DNA from: Candidatus Blochmannia sp. SNP
GTDB taxonomy: Bacteria > Pseudomonadota > Gammaproteobacteria > Enterobacterales > Enterobacteriaceae
Direction: 5' to 3'
DNA: 64,000 nt
Assembly (NCBI RefSeq): GCF_036549215.1
Contig: NZ_CP144371.1
Span: 186,001 to 250,000, forward strand
Under the pieces are notes generated by a model that saw only the letters and a list, made by a program, of their open reading frames with translations, was not told where the DNA came from and did no database searches. Every line of letters begins with the position of its first letter. Within the stretch, counting starts at the first letter, position 1. The position numbers were made by a program, and so were the translations under genes. This document shows positions 28,690-39,778 of the stretch, piece after piece.

Positions 28690-29796
28690 ATGAAAAATAT
28701 TGGGTTTGTTGGTTGGAGAGGAATGGTAGGTTCAGTATTAATGAATCGTATGCAAGAGGAATGTGATTTCGACTATTTTCATTCAACGTTCCTTTCTACG
28801 TCCCAAATAGGACAACATGCTCCAAGCATTCAAGGAAAACAGGAACTATTTCTACAAGATGCTTACAATATAGAGCTTCTTAACTCCTTAGATATTATCA
28901 TTACATGTCAAGGTAGCGCATATAGTAATATTATTTATCCAAAATTAAGAAAAACTGGATGGGCAGGATATTGGATTGATAGCGCTTCGTCTTTAAGAAT
29001 GAATGACGATGCAATTATTATCTTAGATCCTATCAACCAAGGATTCATAGAGCAAAGCATAAATAATGGCATTAAAACATTTATAGGCGGAAATTGTACT
29101 GTAAGTTTAATGTTAATGTCTTTAGGTGGATTATTTTCTCAAAATTTAATTGAATGGATTTTCGCATCTACTTATCAAGCCGCTTCTGGATACGGAGCAC
29201 GCGCCATACGTGAACTATTAATACAAATGGGTCAAGTGTATAATACAGTAACTGATTTGTTAACATCTTCTACAACTACAATTCTAGATATCGAACATAC
29301 AATTACTAAATTTAGCAAAACTGATGCCTTGTTAGTAGATTGCTTTAAAGTTCCTTTAGTAGGCAACGTTATTCCATGGATTGGTAATTATATGTGCTCC
29401 GGTCAAACTCAAGAAGAATGGAAAGGTCAAGCAGAAACTAATAAAATTCTCAATACTTCTGAAAGTATAACAGTGGATAGTTTATGTGTACGCGTTGGAT
29501 CATTACGTTGTCATAGTCAATCATTTGTCTTAAAACTTAAAAAAGATATGTGCCTTACAGAAATAGAAGAACTAATTCAGTCCCATAATGAATGGGTAGA
29601 AGTTATTCCAAATAATATGAAACAGTCACTAGAAAATTTAACTCCTATAATGGTATCCGGAACGCTCAAAATACCAATCGGTCGATTACGCAAACTACAT
29701 TCAAGCAACAAACATATTTCAGCTTTTAGCGTAGGTGATCAATTGCTTTGGGGAGCAGCCGAACCATTAAGAAGGATGTTACGTCAATTACTATAA
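28690..29796 (+). CDS. asd: Aspartate-semialdehyde dehydrogenase
   Basis: NADPH-dependent reduction of aspartyl phosphate, the branch to lysine/DAP, threonine and methionine. 368 residues (E. coli 367). The cofactor loop GWRGMVGSVL is at 8-17, and the acyl-enzyme cysteine C136 is in GGNCTVSLMLM. QAASGYGARA and the C-terminal substrate-binding RVGSLRCHSQ with its histidine are present. The ATG follows gagag. It supplies the semialdehyde used upstream of dapF, and homoserine for metB. Confidence 0.96.
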   Translation: MKNIGFVGWRGMVGSVLMNRMQEECDFDYFHSTFLSTSQIGQHAPSIQGKQELFLQDAYNIELLNSLDIIITCQGSAYSNIIYPKLRKTGWAGYWIDSASSLRMNDDAIIILDPINQGFIEQSINNGIKTFIGGNCTVSLMLMSLGGLFSQNLIEWIFASTYQAASGYGARAIRELLIQMGQVYNTVTDLLTSSTTTILDIEHTITKFSKTDALLVDCFKVPLVGNVIPWIGNYMCSGQTQEEWKGQAETNKILNTSESITVDSLCVRVGSLRCHSQSFVLKLKKDMCLTEIEELIQSHNEWVEVIPNNMKQSLENLTPIMVSGTLKIPIGRLRKLHSSNKHISAFSVGDQLLWGAAEPLRRMLRQLL

Positions 29797-29897
29797 AATT
29801 TTATTTTAAAAATCGTACTTATTTATTCTATAATTAAAACTAAAACAGACACGATGTCAAAGATGAATCTAAAAAACAACATACCACAAATATTAAA

Positions 29898-29916
29898 ATC
29901 CTAAATAGATTAGGAT
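29898..29916. terminator. Short hairpin between asd and nfuA
   Basis: The arms atcctaa and ttaggat surround a 5-nt loop, 100 bp after asd and 67 bp past the end of the converging nfuA. It could end either transcript; the stem is only 7 bp. Confidence 0.35.
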
Positions 29917-29982
29917 GATACAATCAGCATCACAACTACCGTAGTTAAATCTTTTTTAAATTAAATGATAAAATGTTTATGT

Positions 29983-30576
29983 TTAATAATAAGAATGTAT
30001 GTCATGTTGATGTTGGGTAATATCTAGCACTCCTTTTAATTCTGGAAATAGATTTTTTAGAGTAGTTTCTATTCCTTCTTTTATAGTATAGCTCGCCATC
30101 GCACATCCATTGCATCCTCCATAAAATTTAATAACAGCCAATAGATCTTTAGTAATGTGTACTAAAGATACGCTGCCGCCATGCATTTCTAATTGTGGAT
30201 TAATTCGAAATTGTAATACATGTCTTACTTTATCCTCCAATGAATCATCACTGTTAATACTTTCTTCTATATTATTATATTTTTTAGTAACGTTAGGGGC
30301 CTTAATAGTAAGCTGATGGCCTAATTCATCAACTATAATATCAATTCGTGCATCTTTAAGAAAAGAAATATGCGACCGGTCTACACGTATAGAAAAAAAT
30401 TCAAATTCAATGATAATATCACTAGATTTAAATTCTTCTGGTGAACAAAAACAAATAGCACATTCTGCATGAACAGTGCCTGAATCAACTACAAATACTC
30501 GTATCTGAGTACCTGGTTTTTTGTTTGCTAAAATCTTAATAAAATGTTCTTGTGCGCCAGCAGTAACATTAATCAT
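29983..30576 (-). CDS. nfuA: Fe-S biogenesis carrier NfuA
   Basis: Scaffold/carrier that delivers 4Fe-4S clusters to target enzymes in the cytosol. 197 residues (E. coli 191). It has an N-terminal degenerate A-type domain (GTQIRVFV near 22-29) and a C-terminal Nfu domain. Cluster cysteines C155 and C158 lie in GGCNGCAM. The ending PELKGVLDITQHQHDIHSYY corresponds to E. coli. Targets in this window could include IlvD. The neighbours gntX and bioH of E. coli are gone. Confidence 0.94.
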   Translation of the reverse strand: MINVTAGAQEHFIKILANKKPGTQIRVFVVDSGTVHAECAICFCSPEEFKSSDIIIEFEFFSIRVDRSHISFLKDARIDIIVDELGHQLTIKAPNVTKKYNNIEESINSDDSLEDKVRHVLQFRINPQLEMHGGSVSLVHITKDLLAVIKFYGGCNGCAMASYTIKEGIETTLKNLFPELKGVLDITQHQHDIHSYY

Positions 30577-31241
30577 TTTATGATATACACCGAAATTATT
30601 AAATAAGTACAGACAATACTAAAATTATTATTTTTATATCAAATCACTTGAATCAAGTTTATATATATTTACATATATTTTCAATATATATTGTTATCTT
30701 ATACCATTGATAACGAAATGATATTAATATATCATAACATATGATTGATACATTCTATATATTTAATACAATTAAAAATTTTAAACTATATAAATAAATT
30801 TTTTAAATTGTTCCAATAAAGTTACTCCAAACATCGCATAATCTCAAGAGAATAAATCTATATAAATTTTAACTAATCAAACATATATTTATATATCTAA
30901 TATTTAAAAAATTTGCCATCTATCAAAATAGACAACACAAAATAAGGTATAATTATATTTTTATTATCCAATAACTAATTAATCTAAAACACGAATAATA
31001 ATAATTAAAATATTTATAAATTATTAAGCTTATTAATACAAAATCTGTAATCTCTATTATTTGGCTATAAACAACAATTTTTACTAATATAAAACACTAT
31101 ACAAACACCGCATGTTATAAATTTTTTTCTAGAAAAACTCAATTAATTCCAAATAAATACATACAGTCATAACCCATATTTATAACAAAATATAGGCTAA
31201 TAATAAACAATTATTTCATATTTTTATGAAATCAAATAGGG

Positions 31242-31275
31242 TATTATATCAATAATTGTAATTATTGATATAATA
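31242..31275. repeat. 16-bp perfect inverted repeat, 2-nt spacer
   Basis: Arms 31242-31257 and 31260-31275 are exact complements; the core is tatcaataatt/aattattgata. There is no gene end nearby. Confidence 0.65.
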
Positions 31276-31508
31276 TTAGTTATAAAATAGGGAAAACATA
31301 TACACGATATTTTAAGTACATTACTTATCTCCATAAAACATAACGTGATCTGTTATATTTTCAACATATTACATATAACAATTACTAATTTAAATAAAAG
31401 TCATCTTTATAAGAAATTAACATAATGTTATACATATATTTACAAAAACTAAATAAAAATAACATTTATTTTTTCGATATGTATTGCGCTGTCGACATAC
31501 AACTAAAC

Positions 31509-31534
31509 TCAAATATATGTGCACATATATTTGA
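31509..31534. repeat. 26-bp perfect palindrome
   Basis: Two 13-bp arms, tcaaatatatgtg and cacatatatttga, meet without spacer. It resembles an operator-like dyad more than a terminator and lies about 255 bp upstream of aroK. No known binding-site consensus was matched. Confidence 0.6.
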
Positions 31535-31788
31535 TATACATCCACATATTTATCATTAATTTTCATCATAAACTATAATAATAAATAAGTTTCTGCATTG
31601 TATCCTAATAAAGATTTGTATTACAATGATAGCATGTTATTATATTGAACAATTAATAATATTATTATGATCAGTACATTATCATATATCAAACGTATAT
31701 TTATAAAAACACAGTAATAAAGTACTTCGCATTTTATATTGTGTACTTCTAGATCAGTTAGATCTTCATACAAAGCGATAAAATATAT

Positions 31789-32358
31789 ATGATGAAGAAG
31801 TTATTTTCATACAATAACAATGTATCAAAAAAACATAATATTTTTTTGATTGGACCTATGGGAGCTGGAAAAAGCACCATTGGTCGTCAATTAGCAAATA
31901 AATTAAATATGGAATTCTTTGATTCTGATCAAGAAATCGAAACTCGTACTGGTGCGAATATTAGTTGGGTTTTTGATGTGGAAGGAGAAGTTAGATTCCG
32001 TGATCGTGAAGAAAAAATTATCAATGAACTAACCAAAAAAAAGGGAATTATATTAGCTACTGGAGGTGGCTCTATTAAATCTAACATGACACGCAATAAT
32101 CTTTCTACTCGTGGATTAGTAGTATATTTAACAACAACTATTGAAAAACAATTAATTCGAACACAACATGATAAAGGACGCCCATTACTAAGATCATCAT
32201 CAATATCAGGAAATACTCGCGAATTATTAGAAATTTTAGCTAAAGAACGGAACCCGCTATACGAAGAAATTGCAGACATAAGAATATCCACTGACGAACA
32301 AAACATTAGAATCGTCGTTAATAAGATTATTATTTTTCGTAACCAGAGTGTTATATAG
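31789..32358 (+). CDS. aroK: Shikimate kinase I
   Basis: Phosphorylates shikimate in the chorismate pathway. 189 residues against 173 in E. coli; the difference is an N-terminal extension of about 12 residues before [16 protein letters not shown] and a short C-terminal tail. The P-loop is at 22-30, the shikimate-binding DSDQEIE follows, and ATGGGS and the lid KGRPLL are present. Two ATG codons in tandem (31789 and 31792) start the frame; no internal ATG or GTG removes the extension. It is followed after 54 bp by aroB as in E. coli. Confidence 0.94.
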   Translation: MMKKLFSYNNNVSKKHNIFLIGPMGAGKSTIGRQLANKLNMEFFDSDQEIETRTGANISWVFDVEGEVRFRDREEKIINELTKKKGIILATGGGSIKSNMTRNNLSTRGLVVYLTTTIEKQLIRTQHDKGRPLLRSSSISGNTRELLEILAKERNPLYEEIADIRISTDEQNIRIVVNKIIIFRNQSVI

Positions 32359-32412
32359 CGCCAAAAAATTGTATATTAGTTATTTACTATTAAAAGTTAT
32401 CATAATTTTATT

Positions 32413-33498
32413 ATGGAAAAAATTATCATAAAATTACATAAACGAAGCTATCCAATTATCATCTCAGACAAGTTATTTAACTGTTTTTCATCTTTTTGGT
32501 CACTACATGCTGGCGACAAAGTAGTGCTCATCACCAATGATCGAGTAGCACCAATTTACTTAAAGATATTATGTAATTTACTCACTCATGCAGGAATCAT
32601 CACTGATCAATTAATTTTACCGGATGGAGAGCAAAATAAAACTTTAATAACATTGAATAAAATATTCACTAAATTATTAACACAAAATTATGATCGTAAC
32701 ACGATACTTATCGCACTTGGTGGCGGTGTTATTGGAGATATAACTGGATTTGCAGCTGCTACATATCAACGCGGGATACGTTTTATTCAGGTCCCAACAA
32801 CATTGCTTGCGCAAGTAGACGCATCTATTGGTGGGAAAACTGGCGTCAACCATATGCTTGGAAAAAATATGATTGGGGCCTTTCACCAACCTAATGCTGT
32901 TATTATTAATTTAGATGTCTTAAACACATTAACTGTAAAAGAGTTCTCTTCTGGATTAGCTGAAATCATTAAGTATGCCGTTGCTCTTGATTCTGATTTT
33001 TTTAATTGGTTGGAATCTAATCTAGACGATTTATTAATTTTAAATGTACCATCTCTGATATATTGTATTCGTCGTTGTTGTGAATTAAAAGCATCCATAG
33101 TTTCAATTGATGAATACGATCAAGGTATTAGAAGCTCACTTAATCTTGGGCATACTTATGGTCATGCCATCGAATCATATTTAAATTATACACAATGGTC
33201 TCATGGTGAAGCTGTAGCTGCAGGCATCATGATAGCGACAAATACTGCTATACGTCTAAAACAACTTAGTTACAGCGCCGCAGCACGTATAAAACAGTTA
33301 TTAATGCGCGCTGGGCTGCCTATACACGGCCCAAAAGAAATGACACCAAAAAATTATCTAAAATATATGACACGTGATAAAAAATCAACATCAGGACAAC
33401 TTAATTTAATTTTACCTGTCTCTATCGGACGCGTAAAAACTATTTTTAATGTAAAACATGAATTAGTATCTCTATCTATCGAAGATACTTATAGCTGA
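32413..33498 (+). CDS. aroB: 3-dehydroquinate synthase
   Basis: NAD- and Zn-dependent cyclisation of DAHP, second step of the shikimate pathway. 361 residues (E. coli 362). The NAD site GGGVIGD is at 103-109, followed by PTTLLAQVDASIGGKTGVN. The zinc ligand E184 is in LAEIIKYAV, and the histidines are in LGHTYGHAIE and WSHGEAV. It forms an operon with aroK. E. coli damX and dam, which follow, are lost, so adenine methylation by Dam is not supported by this locus. Confidence 0.96.
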   Translation: MEKIIIKLHKRSYPIIISDKLFNCFSSFWSLHAGDKVVLITNDRVAPIYLKILCNLLTHAGIITDQLILPDGEQNKTLITLNKIFTKLLTQNYDRNTILIALGGGVIGDITGFAAATYQRGIRFIQVPTTLLAQVDASIGGKTGVNHMLGKNMIGAFHQPNAVIINLDVLNTLTVKEFSSGLAEIIKYAVALDSDFFNWLESNLDDLLILNVPSLIYCIRRCCELKASIVSIDEYDQGIRSSLNLGHTYGHAIESYLNYTQWSHGEAVAAGIMIATNTAIRLKQLSYSAAARIKQLLMRAGLPIHGPKEMTPKNYLKYMTRDKKSTSGQLNLILPVSIGRVKTIFNVKHELVSLSIEDTYS

Positions 33499-33870
33499 AA
33501 CTATACTTAAAAACAGTAAAACATATGATAAATAAATAAAAGCCATATGTTTTACTGTTTTATCGAACTATTTCCGACTATTGTAAATATGAGTTATAAT
33601 ATAAATCCGATGTTAACACTACAACTCAATCAATCTAACATTGTAAATTTTAGATGACATATCCAACCCTACTTAAAACAAAATTTTAATTTTTATTTAC
33701 ATAGTATATAAATATATATAAAGAAACCGTTGGTATAAAAATAGTAATACCACTTCAATCAGAAGTAGATTATTATTTAGTTTATTTAAAATAAAATTAA
33801 TAAATATACAAATTTCTTTATTTAAATTAATTGATATTTGTAGCATTACAATCTTTAATTGGAAATTTTA
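33499..33870. other. aroB-rpe intergenic region
   Basis: 372 bp where E. coli has damX and dam; neither is recognisable. An 18-bp perfect inverted repeat (33510-33561) follows aroB closely. Nothing else is recognised. Confidence 0.5.
33510..33561 (+). terminator. 18-bp inverted repeat after aroB
   Basis: Arms aaaacagtaaaacatatg (33510-33527) and catatgttttactgtttt (33544-33561) are exact complements with a 16-nt loop, beginning 12 bp after the aroB stop. The descending arm is T-rich. It is a likely end of the aroKB transcript. Confidence 0.65.
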
Positions 33871-34536
33871 ATGAAACGCTTCTTAATAGCTCCATCGATT
33901 TTATCAGCCAATTTTGCTAGATTAGGAGAAGATGTAACTAATGTCATATCCGCTGGTGCAGATTTATTACATTTTGATGTTATGGATAATCACTATGTTC
34001 CTAATTTAAGCATAGGATCTATGGTATTACAATCATTACGTAGTTATGGAATTAATATCCCTATTGACGTCCACCTAATGGCAAAACCAATAGATGGATT
34101 AATATCAGATTTTGCTTCTGTTGGAGCAACATATATCAGTTTTCATCCAGAATCAACAAAACATATGGACCGATCATTACAATTAATTAAAGAACATGGG
34201 TGCAAAGCAGGATTAGTTTTTAACCCTAGCACTACCCTCAATTGTTTAGAATATGTGATGCATAAAATTGATATGATCATATTAATGTCAGTAAACCCTG
34301 GATTTAGTGGACAATCATTTATTCCTGAGACTTTAAACAAAATAAGCCAAACACGCAAATTAATAGACAATACTAATCATAATATCGATTTAGCAGTAGA
34401 TGGGGGAATTAATGTAAAAAACATACGTTCAATTTTAGAAGCTGGCGCAAACACATTCATTATGGGATCAGCTATCTTTGGATCTCCAAATTACTACGAA
34501 ACCATACATAGCGTTCGCTCTATTTTATCAAATTAA
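33871..34536 (+). CDS. rpe: Ribulose-phosphate 3-epimerase
   Basis: TIM-barrel enzyme of the pentose phosphate pathway. The start at 33871 ([11 protein letters not shown], preceded by ggaa) gives 221 residues (E. coli 225); a TTG at 33859 is in frame but unnecessary. Catalytic H34 and D36 lie in [20 protein letters not shown] follows, and the second catalytic aspartate is in [25 protein letters not shown] is the phosphate loop. It precedes trpS as in E. coli, with gph lost between them. Confidence 0.94.
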   Translation: MKRFLIAPSILSANFARLGEDVTNVISAGADLLHFDVMDNHYVPNLSIGSMVLQSLRSYGINIPIDVHLMAKPIDGLISDFASVGATYISFHPESTKHMDRSLQLIKEHGCKAGLVFNPSTTLNCLEYVMHKIDMIILMSVNPGFSGQSFIPETLNKISQTRKLIDNTNHNIDLAVDGGINVKNIRSILEAGANTFIMGSAIFGSPNYYETIHSVRSILSN

Positions 34537-34766
34537 TAATAAAAAATTAATTATATTATTTTATTAAACAAAAAATAAAATAAATATTGTATTTATTAAA
34601 TAGTTGCTCTATTTAAAAGTTAACATTATTTGATACTATGATACTAATAAAACAATCTTATTTTAAAGTCATACTTTTCATATGATTATAAACTTACATC
34701 AATATATAATATTGACCATATAAATCTTAATACAATATATATATTTTTTATTTCATTTTAAAAACT

Positions 34767-35783
34767 ATGGAAAATAGTCATATAAATAAACCAATTGTGT
34801 TTAGTGGGGCTCAACCATCAGGTCAACTTACTATTGGAAACTATATCGGTGCGATACGTCAATGGGTCAAAATGCAACATAATTATCAATGCATATTTTG
34901 CATAGTAGATTTACATTCAGCTACAAACTGTAATAATTTACATCAGTTACATAAGGCATCATTAGATACACTAGCTTTATATTTAGCGTGTGGTATTGAT
35001 CCAAATAATAGTACTATATTCATTCAGTCCCATGTTCCAGAACATAGTCAATTAAACTGGTTATTGAATTGTTATACATACTTTGGAGAACTAAATCGTA
35101 TGAATCAATTTAAAGAAAAATTAGCACAACAAAAAGAAAATATTAATATCGGTTTATTTAACTATCCAGTACTAATGGCATCAGATATCTTATTATATCA
35201 AACTAATTTAGTTCCAGTAGGATCAGATCAAAAACAACATTTAGAATTAACACGTAATATCGCTAAACGTTTCAATTATAAATATGGCTCAATCTTTGTG
35301 ATTCCAGAAATATTTATTCCTACATATGGTTCTCGTATCATGTCTTTATTAGAGCCAAATAAAAAAATGTCTAAATCAGATTATAACTCTAATAATATTA
35401 TTACTCTTTTAGACGATATTAATACAGTATCAAAAAAAATTAAACGCGCTGTTACTGATACTGATAACCCTCCGGTAATTAAATATGATCCCATTAACAA
35501 ACCTGGAATTTCCAATTTACTAGAAATTCTTTCTGGAATAAATGAACAACCAGTAAAGTATCTAGAAGAATTTTTTAAAAAGAAAACATATTTTTATTTG
35601 AAAAATGAAATTATTCAATCAATATCATCAATATTGATAAAACTACAAAATCGTTATTACGCTGAACGTACTAATGAAGATAAATTACGTTATATACTAT
35701 ACATGGGAGCAAAAAAAGCTCAAAAACAAGCAAACATTATCTTAAAAAAAGTACACAAAGCAATGGGGTTTATTCAATATTAA
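34767..35783 (+). CDS. trpS: Tryptophanyl-tRNA synthetase
   Basis: Class I synthetase charging the tRNA-Trp found at 6238-6311. 338 residues (E. coli 334). The HIGH-type motif is TIGN (22-25), KMSKS lies near 200, and FSGAQPSG and [14 protein letters not shown] are conserved. The N-terminus is about four residues longer than in E. coli. It follows rpe in E. coli order. Confidence 0.95.
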   Translation: MENSHINKPIVFSGAQPSGQLTIGNYIGAIRQWVKMQHNYQCIFCIVDLHSATNCNNLHQLHKASLDTLALYLACGIDPNNSTIFIQSHVPEHSQLNWLLNCYTYFGELNRMNQFKEKLAQQKENINIGLFNYPVLMASDILLYQTNLVPVGSDQKQHLELTRNIAKRFNYKYGSIFVIPEIFIPTYGSRIMSLLEPNKKMSKSDYNSNNIITLLDDINTVSKKIKRAVTDTDNPPVIKYDPINKPGISNLLEILSGINEQPVKYLEEFFKKKTYFYLKNEIIQSISSILIKLQNRYYAERTNEDKLRYILYMGAKKAQKQANIILKKVHKAMGFIQY

Positions 35784-35974
35784 TTACTGAACAATTAATT
35801 CTTCTACTTGTTAGAATTATTGTTTTTAATATTTAATAATAAAAAAGTTTTTATTCAGATTTATAATTAAACACACATAATATGATTAATACCACATTAG
35901 TTATAACATATAAACATAATTAAAAATTATTGTTTTAGAATTAATTGCAAATTAAATGTCATGATAAATTTATA

Positions 35975-36571
35975 ATGAATAAAATTCTTATTATTGATAA
36001 CTATGATTCCTTCACTTGGAACCTTTATCAATACTTTCAAGAAATGGGGGGCATAGTAGAAGTTAGAAGACATGATACCTTAAGTATCATGGATATTGAA
36101 CAGCTCTCTCCCGAACGTTTAGTGATTTCTCCTGGACCTGGCACCCCAGATGATGCCGGTATTTCTTTAGAGGCAATCTATTATTTTCATAATAGATTGC
36201 CTATTCTTGGCGTATGCCTTGGTCACCAAGCTATAGCCCAATTTTTCGGAGCTAAATTAAAATATGCACAAAAAATAATGCACGGTAAAATCTCTTTAAT
36301 TCATCATAATGAAAGCGGGATTTTTACTGAAGTAAAACAACCTTTAAATGTAGTACGGTATCATTCCTTAGTGATAGATTCAAATACTATCCCAAGTTGC
36401 TTAGAAATAACCGCATGGAGTAATAGCACACACAACACCAATCATGATCAATATAGTGAAATCATGGGAATACGTCATCGTAAATTAGCTATAGAAGGCG
36501 TGCAGTTTCATCCAGAAAGTATACTAAGTGAACAAGGACATCGTATTCTAGCCAACTTCATGAAGTATTAA
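35975..36571 (+). CDS. pabA: Aminodeoxychorismate/anthranilate synthase glutaminase component
   Basis: Class I glutamine amidotransferase supplying ammonia to PabB for p-aminobenzoate (folate). From the ATG at 35975 the protein has 198 residues (E. coli 187); a TTG at 35945 would add ten unlike residues. The catalytic triad is C81 (GVCLGHQ), H179 and E181 (VQFHPESIL). [17 protein letters not shown] and [12 protein letters not shown] are typical. A short Asn/His-rich insertion lies near 145-155. The pabB gene is not in the window; in reduced genomes the same subunit may also serve TrpE, which is inference. Confidence 0.92.
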   Translation: MNKILIIDNYDSFTWNLYQYFQEMGGIVEVRRHDTLSIMDIEQLSPERLVISPGPGTPDDAGISLEAIYYFHNRLPILGVCLGHQAIAQFFGAKLKYAQKIMHGKISLIHHNESGIFTEVKQPLNVVRYHSLVIDSNTIPSCLEITAWSNSTHNTNHDQYSEIMGIRHRKLAIEGVQFHPESILSEQGHRILANFMKY

Positions 36572-38013
36572 ATGAAAATTAAGTAAATTTATTAAAAACT
36601 AAAACTGAAAATGATTATATTTATTTTTTCAAATAAATATAAATTGTTACACTAACATTTAATATAACATCATACATTATATATATATATAATTAGGTAA
36701 TTATTTTATTTCTTATGCAATCTATATAAAACAATTAATTATCAATCACTAAAAATTAGCATATAATTTTATACGTAATTATATATCAAAAATTTTTAAT
36801 AAATTTTATAGTTTTTCAAAAATTTAATTATTACAACCATAAAAATTTTTCTTTACTCTTCTTATATAAGAATAAACATAAAATATATTATAAAATAATA
36901 AGTATATCTTTACATTTATTATTATAATATATAAAAAATAAAATATTTGTTTTATAATCAGTTTATTCAAAAATTTATATGTAAATTTATATCTGCTCTA
37001 GTTAATAACGCGTATACACATTAAATGTTACATATGTAACACAGTAATGATTTTGATATTATATAAAATATACAGCAATACATATATTATTATGTCAACA
37101 ATATAACATATAGAATATAGTAATAAATTTTGAAATCTTACTATTTTATTAATCATTCATGACAATAAAAAGATAAAAACAACTTTTAATTAAATGAATA
37201 TATATTCTGATTACAAATTAAAAACAAAACTATTCTTATATACTATATTTACATGACACACGACATAATATTTTATTTTAAATTATTTTATACCATATAT
37301 AATTTATGCAAATTATACCAAATCTACCTAAATACTGTTGCACTACGCTAATCTTCAATATTAAATTTTATTAATGCAAAACTGATAATTATAATCTATA
37401 TACACAGTATATTAACTACAAGTATTACATGTAATGTTTATATTGTTAAAATATCATAAGCATCAAACAACAGCAAAAGTATATCAATTACCAATGTCAA
37501 TAAAATAAAATGTATACATACAATACATAATATTCTGATAAAAATATTATTAAAGTCTAATGACAGTAGATATAAAATTGTATAAAAAAAATGATAGAAT
37601 ATTTTTAAATAAATTAAAAAGCAAATTTTCAGTAATTGATATTTTGTACAGGAACACAGAAGTCAATAACTTTTTAATATTCATTTAAAAATTTAGGTAT
37701 AAAATTATTAAATGTAATTTAAACTACGTTACTTAAATCTTGTCTATTTATATTAAAATAATCAATATTTAGTTTTTTAAATATCTTATTTTTTACTATT
37801 ATGACTTATCAAACTTTTTGATAAAATTTCACTTATATAAAATGTTCAAAACAACCTTAACATTAAAACACTACATAATATATTTAAACAAATAAAATTT
37901 ATATATAAACTAAGATTTATTTTTTAATAAATTAAATATACTAAAAATTAATAATTATGCAATATACTGCCATCGTATTAAAATAAAAACTGTCTTCAAA
38001 AAGGTAAAAAATT

Positions 38014-38088
38014 ATGAAATCGTTATTTATTAAATTTATTTTGTTTATTTCCATTGTTTCTCTTGCTCTTACCGGAATTATCTGCTAG
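38014..38088 (+). pseudogene. Short signal-peptide-like frame, possible fkpA remnant
   Basis: A 24-codon ATG frame encodes a signal-peptide-like sequence beginning MKSLFIKFILFISI, followed by VSLALTGIIC and a TAG stop. A proper ribosome binding site (aagg at 38001-38004, 9 nt spacing) stands before it. E. coli FkpA, a periplasmic prolyl isomerase encoded close to rpsL, begins MKSLFKVTLLATT, so the shared MKSLF start and the position suggest a decayed fkpA. No FKBP domain is readable downstream. Alternatives are a tiny membrane peptide or chance, as the composition is AT-biased. Confidence 0.4.
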
Positions 38089-38280
38089 CATCAAGAAGGT
38101 GTTGTTTATTCTAATATGTAGTGCGCTTTGAATTGCACATGTGTCTATATAACAACCACAATGGCATTACAAATAAAAATCATAAAACAGTTCAATCTCT
38201 CTTCTCTTAGGAAAAGAGATAATTAGTTAAAAAATAGAATAATGCTATAATAACAATATAACACCGTTACTAAACCGTAG

Positions 38281-38303
38281 AATAAATAACTTTGTTATTT
38301 ATT
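38281..38303 (+). repeat. 10-bp hairpin upstream of rpsL
   Basis: Arms aataaataac and gttatttatt pair perfectly around ttt. It lies about 290 bp before rpsL; it may terminate transcripts entering from the left or be part of the str leader. Confidence 0.4.
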
Positions 38304-38594
38304 ATTGATACTAACATTTTCTCTTCCACTTATTACAAACAATGAAAATTATTATACATTAATTTCTCAACAATTAAACTGAAAAATAAATGTGTTGTTA
38401 TATATTTTCATATTTAAATGATTCTATATTTAGATATAGAACTAAATGAATAATCATAGCAGATATGATATGATTTTATCTAACTTAGTAGCTTTGAAAT
38501 AAAAATATCATGCACTGTTATTTGCGTTTAAATAATATTTATGTCGCATATATTTGAAATAATTTCAATCATAAAAATATCGGAGATTGTGACA

Positions 38595-38966
38595 ATGACA
38601 ACAGTTAATCAACTTGTTCGTAACGCACGAACTGCAAAAACTTTCAAAAGTAATGTGCCAGCATTAGAATCTTGTCCACAAAAGAGAGGAGTATGTATGC
38701 GCGTATACACTACTACCCCAAAAAAACCAAATTCTGCATTACGGAAAGTATGTCGTGTTCGCTTAACTAATGGATTAGAAGTAACTTCCTATATTGGAGG
38801 AGAAGGTCATAATTTACAGGAACATGCTTCAATTTTAATTCGAGGTGGGCGTGTCAAAGATCTACCAGGTGTCCGATATCATGTCATTCGTGGCGCTCTT
38901 GACTGCGCAGGAGTTAACTCCCGTAAGCAAAGTCGTTCCAAATATGGAACAAAAAAACCAAAATAA
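38595..38966 (+). CDS. rpsL: 30S ribosomal protein S12
   Basis: Decoding-centre protein of the small subunit, first gene of the str cluster. The ATG at 38595 is preceded by ggag at 38582-38585 and gives 123 residues, starting [16 protein letters not shown]. The frame is open upstream to 38541, but that extension is unlike S12. The streptomycin-site segments [13 protein letters not shown] and [13 protein letters not shown] are intact, with lysines at the usual sites. Confidence 0.97.
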   Translation: MTTVNQLVRNARTAKTFKSNVPALESCPQKRGVCMRVYTTTPKKPNSALRKVCRVRLTNGLEVTSYIGGEGHNLQEHASILIRGGRVKDLPGVRYHVIRGALDCAGVNSRKQSRSKYGTKKPK

Positions 38967-39119
38967 TAATATACCAAAAGATATGACGGTTCTCTTTTTT
39001 ATTTTTTGATTTAAGTGAAATTTCAAACATAAGGCAAAATTAGTTAACCGAAATTATAATATAACAATTAATTTTATATTTAAATATAATATCAATGAAT
39101 TAAAGAGGAATTATAATTC

Positions 39120-39590
39120 ATGCCACGCCGTCGAGTCGTTACAAAACGAAATATTCTCCCAGATCCAAAATTTGGATCCGACCTATTAGCAAAATTTATT
39201 AATCTATTAATGTTGAACGGAAAAAAATCTATTGCAGAAACAATAGTATATTCTGCGTTAGATATTCTATTCAAACGATCTAATAAAGACTCTCTAGAAA
39301 CATTCGAAGCAGCTATAAATAATGTACGTCCAATTGTAGAAGTAAAATCTAGACGTGTTGGAGGTTCTACCTATCAAGTACCAGTAGAAGTGCGTCTTAT
39401 ACGTAGAAATACTCTAGCAATGCGATGGATTATTGAAGCTGCTCGTAAAAGAAATGATCAATCTATGGAGTTACGTTTAGCAAATGAACTTTTAGATGCC
39501 ATAGAGGGCAAAGGGCATGCTGTTAAAAAACGTGAAGAAATACATCGTATCGCAGAATCTAATAAGGCTTTCGCTCATTATCGTTGGTAA
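39120..39590 (+). CDS. rpsG: 30S ribosomal protein S7
   Basis: Primary assembly protein of the 30S head. 156 residues, the short form seen in E. coli B and many bacteria. [27 protein letters not shown] at the N-terminus and the RNA-binding [12 protein letters not shown] region are conserved. A gagg ribosome binding site precedes the ATG. In E. coli S7 represses its own operon by binding the rpsL-rpsG intercistronic RNA; the 153-bp spacer here is longer, so that control is uncertain. Confidence 0.97.
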   Translation: MPRRRVVTKRNILPDPKFGSDLLAKFINLLMLNGKKSIAETIVYSALDILFKRSNKDSLETFEAAINNVRPIVEVKSRRVGGSTYQVPVEVRLIRRNTLAMRWIIEAARKRNDQSMELRLANELLDAIEGKGHAVKKREEIHRIAESNKAFAHYRW

Positions 39591-39778
39591 TTATATCTCA
39601 ATCATACCAACATACATAAAATATGATATCATTTAGTTTTTAAAAACTCTTAACAATTATTCAACTATTAAGTCTTATTTATCTTAAATATACTTAAGAT
39701 CACTTAGAAACAGTATTTTTCAAACATATAATAGACATTATTGTTGAAATAATAACAAATATATTATTGAGGATATTA

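Larger units (their letters stand above)
30577..31788. other. Long gene-free region between divergent nfuA and aroK
   Basis: 1.2 kb in which no protein or RNA gene is recognised. E. coli has a long series of genes between these two loci, all lost. It contains a 16-bp inverted repeat (31242-31275) and a 26-bp palindrome (31509-31534). Confidence 0.55.
36572..38594. other. Two-kilobase region without an intact gene
   Basis: The longest gene-poor stretch of the window. E. coli has many genes between pabA and rpsL (crp, fkpA, slyD, tusBCD and others); here only a short fkpA-like start at 38014 is suggested. A 16-bp palindrome tgttacatatgtaaca (37026-37041), a hairpin ttatcaa/ttgataa (37806-37824) and one at 38281-38303 are present. 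The right end must contain the str operon promoter. Confidence 0.6.

Noticed and set aside
38541..38594. Upstream ATG start for rpsL giving an 18-residue extension
   Set aside because: The extension is unlike any S12; the ATG at 38595 has ggag in front and gives the usual 123-residue protein.
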